Shown: positions 8,353 through 14,418 of the stretch, piece by piece
Layout of the letters: every line of letters starts with the position of its first letter
Position numbering within the stretch: the first letter of the stretch is position 1
DNA from: Atopobiaceae bacterium UBA5363
GTDB lineage: Bacteria; Actinomycetota; Coriobacteriia; Coriobacteriales; Atopobiaceae
NCBI GenBank assembly: GCA_002407925.1
Contig: DHPN01000003.1
Span: 4,689-24,069, forward strand
Length of the DNA: 19,381 bases
Direction: 5' to 3'
The notes under the pieces: model-generated
What the model saw: the letters and a program-made list of their open reading frames with translations, nothing else
What the model was told of the DNA's origin: nothing
Database searches by the model: none
Program-made: the position numbers and the translations under genes

Positions 8353-8846
8353 TGGACATGCAAATTCTTAAATGTACTGTAAACGGTAAGCAAGTGCAGG
8401 TAGGCTTTGATCCACGTGAATCGCTTCTTGATACTTTGCGCAATCGTCTCAACCTTACAAGTGTAAAGCGTGGTTGTGAGGTAGGCGAGTGTGGTGCATG
8501 TACAGTTCTCATTGATGGCATTGCTACTGATACCTGCTTGTATTTAACTGAATGGGCACAAGGTAAGACTATTCTTACTGTTGAGGGCTTGCAGGCGCCT
8601 GACGGTACTCTCAATCCTGTCCAGCAAACATTTATTGATGAGTTTGCTGTTCAGTGCGGTTTCTGTATCCCTGGAATTATTATGAGTGCCGTGGAGATGC
8701 TTAATTCTGGTAGGATATACACCCGTGATGAGATTAGAAAACAGCTCTCTGGCCATCTTTGCAGATGCACTGGTTACGAAAATATAGTTAATGCTGTTGA
8801 GAAGGCCATCGATGTTGTACATGGTATGGTAGGGTCCGACGCGTAA
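8352..8846 (+). CDS. xdhC: Xanthine dehydrogenase, [2Fe-2S] subunit XdhC
   Basis: This is the small iron-sulfur subunit carrying two [2Fe-2S] clusters that wire the molybdenum site to FAD. It has 164 residues (E. coli XdhC is 159). The plant-ferredoxin-type cluster is ligated by C42, C47, C50 and C62 (GCEVGECGACTVLIDG...DTC). The second, helical-domain cluster is ligated by C102, C105, C137 and C139 (QCGFCIPG and HLCRCTGYENI). All eight ligands are present. The ATG overlaps the xdhB stop by one base (TAATG, 8350-8354). Gene order Mo-FAD-FeS is the same as E. coli xdhABC. No clear terminator was found in the 115 bases to the convergent gene downstream. Confidence 0.95.
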   Translation: MDMQILKCTVNGKQVQVGFDPRESLLDTLRNRLNLTSVKRGCEVGECGACTVLIDGIATDTCLYLTEWAQGKTILTVEGLQAPDGTLNPVQQTFIDEFAVQCGFCIPGIIMSAVEMLNSGRIYTRDEIRKQLSGHLCRCTGYENIVNAVEKAIDVVHGMVGSDA

Positions 8847-8961
8847 GAGACAAAAGAATGATAAGGTTGCGCTGTGGATAGTCGATAAGGTAACATTGTA
8901 CGCATGTTATATCGTCTTACTGATTATGATCTGATCTCGGACCACGAGTTTGTAATTGGGA

Positions 8962-9429
8962 CTATTTCCAGCTTATGATAATAGTACTGTCGTCTAAGCT
9001 GGTGTTACCATATTCGTCTTCCCCAGTTGTAACATCGTAGCCTAAGCGTTTTAGGTCCCGTACAAATTTTGCTAGGTGAGCACTATAAGTATTGAGCAGT
9101 CGAGCGGTTTGAAGAGGAGAGATAAGCTCTTGCTTACGTCCGTAGATTATGTTACAGATGGCATCAGCTACAGATGTGTTGCTATTGGCAGCTAAATCGC
9201 TGTAAAAGGAGTTTCCGCTGCCTTTGCCATCTTCGGTGCCAGGTGCAAACTTTACAGCAAGTGAGCTACGGCCATATTTGGCATAAAGACGTATACGCGT
9301 ATCAGTACGGCCTTCTGCATTATGTAGTGCCCAGGACATGGCATTGTCTGAGAGAGTGTCTGGCTCAGCATGGTCCCGACCAGTTTTAGCAGTAGCCGTC
9401 AGCTTTTTTGCTTCATTAGCATTGATCAT
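8962..9429 (-). CDS. Unrecognised 155-residue protein
   Basis: I do not recognise this family. The gene reads leftwards from ATG at 9429 and has a good ribosome-binding site (GGAGGAGA on the minus strand, 9432-9439). A second AGGAGGA copy lies about 24 bases further upstream, with no start codon after it. The product appears soluble: no signal peptide, no long hydrophobic segment, one Cys. It has a Lys/Ala/Thr-rich start, a strand-like stretch TDTRIRLYAKYGRSSLAVKF, a Gly/Ser-rich middle, then a helical segment with TARLLNTYSAHLAKFVRDLKRLGYDV and an acidic end. It converges on xdhC and diverges from the double-cubane protein, so it may be expressed with or regulate that gene; this is guesswork. 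Composition is similar to its neighbours. Confidence 0.75.
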   Translation of the reverse strand: MINANEAKKLTATAKTGRDHAEPDTLSDNAMSWALHNAEGRTDTRIRLYAKYGRSSLAVKFAPGTEDGKGSGNSFYSDLAANSNTSVADAICNIIYGRKQELISPLQTARLLNTYSAHLAKFVRDLKRLGYDVTTGEDEYGNTSLDDSTIIISWK

Positions 9430-9555
9430 TGTCTCCTCCTCGGCCGTGATTTTATAAGGCTCCTCCTAGTTTGTAGAGTACCTTGATATATAAAAGATAG
9501 ATGGTGATGTAGTAAAAAGTAAGTTTCGTTTAAGATTGAATTGAACTTTTTTAGA

Positions 9556-9583
9556 TTTACATGTCTGTCACAGTCCATATTGT
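9556..9583 (+). promoter_or_regulatory. Candidate sigma70-like promoter for the double-cubane protein
   Basis: TTTACA at 9556-9561 (5 of 6 to consensus) and TATTGT at 9578-9583 (4 of 6) are separated by 16 bases. The site would start transcription near 9590 and place the large dyad at 9641-9672 inside the 5' leader. The surrounding DNA is AT-rich, so chance matches are likely. Confidence 0.35.
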
Positions 9584-9633
9584 AACCTCTACCGAAAATA
9601 AAATAATATTCCCAAAAATATATTTAGTATGAC

Positions 9634-9683
9634 TATCTAGATACCGTTATATTTGTAAAAATATAACGGTATGACTCTGAGTC
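9634..9683. promoter_or_regulatory. Run of three perfect dyads; candidate operator or leader hairpin
   Basis: Three dyads are adjacent or slightly overlapping. They are TATCTAGATA (9634-9643); a perfect 14-bp inverted repeat with arms ATACCGTTATATTT (9641-9654) and its complement (9659-9672) around a GTAA loop; and GACTC-T-GAGTC (9673-9683), followed by TTTT. They lie 36-85 bases before the start of the double-cubane gene, in the divergent spacer. The 14-bp repeat has no T tract directly behind it, so a protein operator or an mRNA hairpin is more likely than a terminator for that element. The regulator is unknown. Confidence 0.7.
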
Positions 9684-9718
9684 TTTTAGATGCAATTATG
9701 ATTTAAAAGGAGAGGACT

Positions 9719-11005
9719 ATGGTACAAGAAGAGCAGGATTTTAATAAAATGTGGTCAGACCTTGGAATGGATGTCGCGGCTCATAATTCACTTTTAGATG
9801 CCGTAGGACAAATGTATGAAACAGTGTTTCTTACTCAGAAAAATCGTCCAAAGTCTACAACTTACTTGGATAATTTTGCAAACAATCTCCACTCAGGCCG
9901 AATTCGTGAAATGGTTGATGCACGTAAAGACGGTAAAACAAAGAAAATTATTGGGTCCTTTTGTCTTTATGTACCAGAAGAAATAGTTATAGCTGCAGGT
10001 GGCATTGAAGTAGGCCTGTGTGCTGGTGCAAATTGGAATACAGATGAAGCCGAGAGATACATACCACGCAATACTTGTCCTCTAATTAAAGGTTTTATGG
10101 GTTTCAAACTGGGTCGCGTTTGCCCGTATATTGAAAGCGCTGACTTAGTTGTAGGAGAGAACACCTGCGATGGTAAAAAGAAAGCTTATGAGCAGTTCTC
10201 GAAAATGAAACCTATGTACGTGATGGATGTCCCTCATGTGCGTAATAACAATACAAAAGAAATTTGGAGACAAGAAATTTATCGGTTTGCTGAAAAGATG
10301 GAAGACGAAACTGGTCAAAAAATAACTCTGGAAAGCCTCAGCAGGGCTATTAAGTTGGTGAACGATAAGCGTCGTGCTCTTCAACGCTTATCTATGACTC
10401 GTGCTGCTGACCCTGCTCCTATATCTGGTCTTGATTCTCTTTTAACCATACAAGCTGCTTTCATGGATGATTCTGCTCGATTGACACAAGCAATTAATGC
10501 TTTAGCTGCTGAATGTGAAGAGCGTGCAGCAACTGGAGTTGGGGTAAAACCACACGGTGCTAAGCGAGTACTTTATACAGGCACGCCCATGGCTGTGCCT
10601 AATTGGAAGCTTTTTAATATAATTGAGAAGTGCGGTGGCGTAGTCGTAGGAGAAGAGTGCTGCACGGGCAGTCGCTACTATAAAGATCTTGTGCCTGAAG
10701 ATGGCAAAACGGTTGAAGAGATGCTAGATGCTATTGCAGATCGCTATTTAAATATTCATTGTGCGATTTTTACCCCAAATCAAGATCGTCGAGATGATGT
10801 TATTAGTATGGCTCACCGGCTGCATGTAAATGGAGTAATAGATTGTTCCTTACAATTTTGCACGCTGTATGATATGGAGTCTTTCAGTATGGAGGAAGCT
10901 GTTCAAAAGGCTGGTATTCCTTATATGCATATTTCTACAGATTACTCAACTGAGGACGAAGGGCAGCTTAAAACACGAGTTGAGGCTTTTCTTGAAATGA
11001 TCTAA
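9719..11005 (+). CDS. Double-cubane-type anaerobic reductase (BcrC/HgdB 2-hydroxyacyl-CoA dehydratase family)
   Basis: This 428-residue protein belongs to the benzoyl-CoA reductase / 2-hydroxyglutaryl-CoA dehydratase (HgdB/FldB) superfamily. It most resembles the stand-alone YjiM-like branch described as double-cubane-cluster proteins, which use low-potential electrons from an ATP-driven activator for difficult reductions. Cysteines are at 82, 101, 120, 135, 150, 266, 305, 314, 315, 348, 376 and 381. Key contexts are GSFCLYVP, RNTCPLIKG, GRVCPY, GENTCDGKKK, GEECCTGSRYY and DCSLQFC. A CoA-dehydratase would normally come as two subunits plus a CoA-transferase; here there is one protein only. 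The usual ATPase activator (HgdC/YjiL-like) is not in the window. The start at 9719 follows AAGGAGAGG (9707-9715). Composition is AT-rich, unlike the next gene. Substrate unknown; its position between xdhABC and a purine permease suggests a link to purine or molybdenum/selenium redox work, which is inference. Confidence 0.85.
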   Translation: MVQEEQDFNKMWSDLGMDVAAHNSLLDAVGQMYETVFLTQKNRPKSTTYLDNFANNLHSGRIREMVDARKDGKTKKIIGSFCLYVPEEIVIAAGGIEVGLCAGANWNTDEAERYIPRNTCPLIKGFMGFKLGRVCPYIESADLVVGENTCDGKKKAYEQFSKMKPMYVMDVPHVRNNNTKEIWRQEIYRFAEKMEDETGQKITLESLSRAIKLVNDKRRALQRLSMTRAADPAPISGLDSLLTIQAAFMDDSARLTQAINALAAECEERAATGVGVKPHGAKRVLYTGTPMAVPNWKLFNIIEKCGGVVVGEECCTGSRYYKDLVPEDGKTVEEMLDAIADRYLNIHCAIFTPNQDRRDDVISMAHRLHVNGVIDCSLQFCTLYDMESFSMEEAVQKAGIPYMHISTDYSTEDEGQLKTRVEAFLEMI

Positions 11006-11171
11006 AGCTTTCAGTAGGCTTTCTGGCTCTTCATATTAATAAGAAAAATTTTTTGTAATTACAGCTTAATATTATTTAGTATATGTCATATTGTGTGTAT
11101 ATAAAAAGGATCTGAATTACAGTCAGAACTATTGAATTAGGACAAAACTAGGGGCGGGGAGAACACTGTCT

Positions 11172-12554
11172 ATGGCGGTATCAGAAGCAAATGAGAGGGG
11201 TCTCAACGAAGTTCTTTTTGAACGCAAAGGCCTTCCATCGATTATGGATCTTATCCCTACATCGCTTCAACATGTCCTTGCGTCATTTGCTGGCATAATA
11301 ACTCCTGCAATGATGATAGCTACTACCTGCGGTTTTACGCAGGAGCAAGAGACGGCCATCATTCAGGTCGCCTTGATTTTGTCAGGCCTTGACACGCTCC
11401 TGCAGCAGTTTCCCCTCTTTGGGCGCATCGGCTCTGGGCTGCCGATACTGACAGGCGCCTCCTTTGCCTTCCTACCGGCTTTTCAGGCAGTCGGCGTCGA
11501 GTTCGGATTCTCGACGCTTTTGGGAGCTGAGCTCATAGGCGGCATCGTGGCGATGCTCTTCGGTGAGTTCTACAGCAAAGTTCGCTGGCTTTTCCCTCCG
11601 CTCGTCACCGGTACTGTGATTTTTACGATAGGCGTCTCTTTGTACCCGACGGCGATCAAATATATGGCAGGCGGCGAGGGCACTGCGAACTTCGGCGGCA
11701 TTGCCAACTGGACAGTTGGGTTGATCACCTTCGCGGTGGTGTTCGGGCTTGCAAACTTCGGTAAGGGGGTCGTCAAGCTCGGCTCCATCTTCTTTGGCAT
11801 CATCATAGGCTGCATCGTGGCCATCCCCTTTGGCATGGTCAGCGGTGACGAGGTCTTCAGCTCAGCGTGGTTCTCGCTTCCTCGCTTCATGCCCTATCCC
11901 ATAGAGCTCAACGCCGCGGCCTGCATCACTTTGGCCGTCGTCTACGTGATGGTGAACGTGCAGCTCATCGGTGACCTCTCTGCCTCTACTGCCGGATCGA
12001 TGGACCGCATGCCTACAGAGCGCGAGGTAGGTGGCGCGATTAAGGCGCAAGGCTTCGTAAGCATCATCTCCTCTTTCTTCGGAGGGCTTCCCACCTCGGC
12101 ATTCGGGCAAAACGTAGGCATCATCGTGAGTAACAAGGTCATTAACCGTTGGGTTTTCGGCGGGGCTGCGTTCGTGTTCCTTGCCGCTGGATTTTGCCCT
12201 AAGCTCTCGGCCCTGCTTCTTATGATCCCTCAGCCCGTCATAGGCGGCGCAACGATCAGTGTTTTCGGGACCATCACCTTGAACGGCATTCGCATCCTCG
12301 TCAAGGATGGCCTCACGCCGAGGGCATGCACGGTCTTTGGCATTTCGGTGGCCTTTGGCATTGGCATAGCACAAGTTTCAGGCTCCCTTGCCGGCCCTGG
12401 CATGCCCGATTGGGTTGCCACCATTTTCGGCACCTCGGCCATCACCCCGTGTGCCATCATGGCAATCATCCTGAACAGCATCCTGCCCCCTGAGGACAGT
12501 ACGCCGGAGAACAAGAACTTGAAGCCTTTGGAATATGAGGAGAAAAAAGCATAG
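11172..12554 (+). CDS. NCS2 (NAT) family xanthine/urate/uracil permease
   Basis: This is an inner-membrane proton-coupled transporter of nucleobases with 460 residues and the usual hydrophobic segments. It shows the first-helix signature TSLQHVLASFAGIITP with His34, GSGLPILTGASFAF in the third helix, and the NAT motif QNVGIIVSNK (313-322). Gln at the first motif position is shared with xanthine/urate carriers (XanQ, UacT, PucJ/K) rather than uracil carriers, which have Glu, so a purine base is the likely cargo. Two positions look unusual. The expected Thr in the motif is Asn321, and the conserved helix-8 Glu (E-x-x-G-D; Glu272 in XanQ) appears as Gln264 in QLIGD. A short GGGGCGGGGAG lies upstream of the ATG. 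G+C jumps at this gene relative to the preceding one. Confidence 0.9.
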   Translation: MAVSEANERGLNEVLFERKGLPSIMDLIPTSLQHVLASFAGIITPAMMIATTCGFTQEQETAIIQVALILSGLDTLLQQFPLFGRIGSGLPILTGASFAFLPAFQAVGVEFGFSTLLGAELIGGIVAMLFGEFYSKVRWLFPPLVTGTVIFTIGVSLYPTAIKYMAGGEGTANFGGIANWTVGLITFAVVFGLANFGKGVVKLGSIFFGIIIGCIVAIPFGMVSGDEVFSSAWFSLPRFMPYPIELNAAACITLAVVYVMVNVQLIGDLSASTAGSMDRMPTEREVGGAIKAQGFVSIISSFFGGLPTSAFGQNVGIIVSNKVINRWVFGGAAFVFLAAGFCPKLSALLLMIPQPVIGGATISVFGTITLNGIRILVKDGLTPRACTVFGISVAFGIGIAQVSGSLAGPGMPDWVATIFGTSAITPCAIMAIILNSILPPEDSTPENKNLKPLEYEEKKA

Positions 12555-12624
12555 TCAAACACGCTAGTGCGAGCCAAGTAAATAAAAACGCAATTTGTTT
12601 TTGTTTATTCACATGTGTTAAACG

Positions 12625-12655
12625 TTGACGAGCGTTAAGTTTTTAGAACTATAAC
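12625..12655 (+). promoter_or_regulatory. Weak candidate promoter before the C_GCAxxG_C_C gene
   Basis: TTGACG at 12625-12630 and TATAAC at 12650-12655 both resemble sigma70 boxes, but the 19-base spacer is longer than ideal. The predicted start would lie about 50 bases before the GTG at 12713. The alternative is read-through from the permease gene. Confidence 0.3.
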
Positions 12656-12712
12656 GCAGACATCGTGGGGTGGCTGCCCCATGGCAAAAAAATCAAAGAG
12701 AGGGGTACCAAA

Positions 12713-13261
12713 GTGAAAGACATTTCGAAACCCAACGTGAAGATCCAGGTCGACTCCGTAAGTCCACGTGCGATCGGCAAGCTGGCTGAGGATAACTTCA
12801 GAGGGGGCTTCTACTGCTGCGAGGCGCTGATGGCTGCCATAAGAGACGGTTTTGCCCTCGACGTCCCGGATGAAGTCATTGCCATGAGCTCGGGAATGGC
12901 TGTGGGCGTGGGCCATTCTGGCTGCCTGTGCGGTGCAGTGAACGGCGGTGTCATGGCCTTGGGCATGCTGTTCGGCCGCACGGAAAGGAAGGGCCCTCAA
13001 GATCCCCGCTCGCAAAGGGTGATGCAGCTCACCTCCGAGCTCCTCAGTTGGTTCAAGGACAACAATGGTAAGCACTCTAGCTGCTGCCGCGTGCTGACCC
13101 GGGAGTTTGACATGGCCAAAGGCGAAAACAAGGAGCAATGCGTGCGCTTTACGGGCATGTGCGCGGAGAAGACCGCTGAGATCATCTGCCGCGAGACGGG
13201 CGTTGGCAACCTCGATGCAGAGGCTGTTCCCCAAAGCGAAAGGGTCGAGGTAAGCGCATGA
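12713..13261 (+). CDS. C_GCAxxG_C_C family putative redox protein
   Basis: This cysteine-rich cytoplasmic protein belongs to the C_GCAxxG_C_C family, a group thought to be redox- or metal-active but without a firmly known reaction. From the GTG start it has 182 residues and nine Cys: 35, 36, 71, 73, 124, 125, 143, 150 and 159. The core motif is GCLCGAVNGG (70-79), preceded by FYCCEA and followed by SSCCRVLT and QCVRFTGMC. GTG at 12713 is chosen because AGAGAGGGG (12697-12705) precedes it at proper spacing; an in-frame GTG at 12665 has no such site. The N-terminus adds about 30 residues before the family domain. It shares a four-base ATGA overlap with the TDT gene, so the two are surely co-translated and probably work together. 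Confidence 0.85.
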   Translation: MKDISKPNVKIQVDSVSPRAIGKLAEDNFRGGFYCCEALMAAIRDGFALDVPDEVIAMSSGMAVGVGHSGCLCGAVNGGVMALGMLFGRTERKGPQDPRSQRVMQLTSELLSWFKDNNGKHSSCCRVLTREFDMAKGENKEQCVRFTGMCAEKTAEIICRETGVGNLDAEAVPQSERVEVSA

Positions 13262-14202
13262 GGATCTCAAAGCTCTTTCGGCGTGCGTCCATCCCCTGCG
13301 CCGGTGTCGCCCTGGGCTTTGCGGCCCTTGGCAACCTTCTGCAGAGCTATGCAGAGGCATTCCATATCCTTTGCGGGCTTATATCGCTTTTCTTCGTAGT
13401 ACTGCTCATAGGAAAGCTCCTGGTCGATGGCAAGTCGCTGAGAAAGGCGATGGGCAACCCGATCCAGGCGAGCGTGGCAGGTACGCTTTCTATGGCGATC
13501 ATGCTGCTGAGCACGTATATCGCTGCTCAGGCGCATGTCATGGCCTTCGTGATATGGATTGCGGCCGTCTGCGCTCACATCACCCTCATCGTGTGGTTTA
13601 CGAGGCAGTACTTTCTGAAGAGCTTTAAGCTGGAGCGGGTCTTCGCAAGCTATTTCATCGTCTACGTCGGCATCGTCGTCGCGTCTGTGACCGCACCTGC
13701 CTTTGGCATGCAGAGCTTCGGCAATGTCGCGTTTTGGTTCGGTCTCGCGTGCTTTGTCGCCCTTCTTTTCCCTGTCACGAAGCGCTATGTGCAGGTTAAG
13801 GAGACCCCACAGGCAGCTCTGCCAATCTTCTGCATCTACGCGGCACCGGCTAGCCTGTGCGTCGCCGGCTACGTGCAGTCAGGCCAGCCGAGGTCTTTGC
13901 TGCTGGCATATGTCCTTCTTGCTGTTGCAAGCTGCATCTATGTGGTCGTACTCCTCAGGCTGCCAAGGCTTCTGAGGCTTCCTTTCTATCCGAGCTATGC
14001 CTCGTTCACCTTTCCTTTTGTCATCAGCGCTATCGCGACGAAGCAGGTGGGCGCGATGTCAGCGAAGGCGGGCATGTCGATTGCTTGGCTGGGAGTGGTG
14101 GCGACCGTCGAAACGGCGCTTGCGGCTGCGCTCTGCCTTTATGTGGCGCTGCGCTTCTGTGGTGCGCTTTTTGTGGGGCTCAGCGGTGAGCGCGAGGAGT
14201 GA
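13258..14202 (+). CDS. TDT/SLAC1-family membrane transporter (TehA-like)
   Basis: This integral membrane protein of 314 residues has about ten hydrophobic segments. The pattern IPCAGVALGFAALGNLLQSY...FHILCGLISLFFVVLLIGKLL is typical of the TDT group (TehA, SLAC1-like anion channels, sulfite exporters, C4-dicarboxylate permeases). The aromatic/Phe-rich pore helices FTFPFVISAIATKQVG and VVLLRLPRLLRLPFYPSYASFTF fit this fold. The start overlaps the stop of the C_GCAxxG_C_C gene (ATGA at 13258-13261). Cargo is unknown: a monovalent or divalent anion such as sulfite or selenite is plausible from family knowledge, but nothing in the sequence decides it. A gap of 216 bases with a promoter follows. 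Confidence 0.8.
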   Translation: MRISKLFRRASIPCAGVALGFAALGNLLQSYAEAFHILCGLISLFFVVLLIGKLLVDGKSLRKAMGNPIQASVAGTLSMAIMLLSTYIAAQAHVMAFVIWIAAVCAHITLIVWFTRQYFLKSFKLERVFASYFIVYVGIVVASVTAPAFGMQSFGNVAFWFGLACFVALLFPVTKRYVQVKETPQAALPIFCIYAAPASLCVAGYVQSGQPRSLLLAYVLLAVASCIYVVVLLRLPRLLRLPFYPSYASFTFPFVISAIATKQVGAMSAKAGMSIAWLGVVATVETALAAALCLYVALRFCGALFVGLSGEREE

Positions 14203-14293
14203 CTGGCGGATTGAGCGGCTGGGCGCAAGGTAAATTTTCTTTGTATATTTTGCCGCTTACCAGCTGGTCTTGACCGTTTGCGTTAAATGGTGC

Positions 14294-14309
14294 AAGTTTT
14301 GGCAAACTT
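14294..14309. promoter_or_regulatory. Dyad upstream of the ygeY promoter, candidate operator
   Basis: AAGTTT-TGGC-AAACTT is a perfect 6-bp inverted repeat with a 4-base centre, ending one base before the -35 box. A further perfect palindrome ACCAGCTGGT lies at 14259-14268. Either could bind a regulator of the purine cluster; none is identified. Confidence 0.4.
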
Positions 14310-14310
14310 C

Positions 14311-14339
14311 TTGACTCAGCTCGCGAGCGTGCTTTAATA
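14311..14339 (+). promoter_or_regulatory. Sigma70-like promoter of the ygeY-ygeW operon
   Basis: TTGACT (14311-14316) and TTAATA (14334-14339) are separated by exactly 17 bases. This is the best promoter in the window. Transcription would start near 14346, where a small hairpin begins, giving a leader of about 75 bases before ygeY. Confidence 0.7.
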
Positions 14340-14345
14340 GAGAAG

Positions 14346-14364
14346 ACCAAACAAAAAGTTTGGT
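14346..14364 (+). promoter_or_regulatory. Leader hairpin at the start of the ygeY transcript
   Basis: ACCAAAC (14346-14352) and GTTTGGT (14358-14364) form a perfect 7-bp stem with an AAAAA loop at the predicted 5' end of the mRNA. A 4-bp hairpin (AGAC/GTCT, 14369-14381) follows. They may stabilise the transcript 5' end; a regulatory role is not shown. Confidence 0.5.
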
Positions 14365-14418
14365 AAGCAGACATAAAGTCTACATGCAATCGTGTGTTGC
14401 AGGACGCAAGGAGGATCC

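Noticed and set aside
5129..8846. xdhABC as nicotinate or CO dehydrogenase
   Set aside because: Subunit sizes and order match E. coli xdhABC, and the neighbours are purine genes, so xanthine dehydrogenase type is preferred. Alternatives are not fully excluded without phylogeny.
9562..9633. Short plus-strand frame (about 23 codons) in the divergent spacer
   Set aside because: No ribosome-binding site; it overlaps the candidate promoter region.
12580..12606. AT-rich hairpin after the NCS2 permease as a terminator
   Set aside because: The 10-bp stem is almost only A-T with one wobble pair, and the T run is part of the stem. It is too weak to call.
12635..13360. 241-codon minus-strand frame across the C_GCAxxG_C_C gene
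   Set aside because: It covers the family motif gene and the start of the TDT gene antisense. It is His/Ala-rich, as expected from reversed codons.
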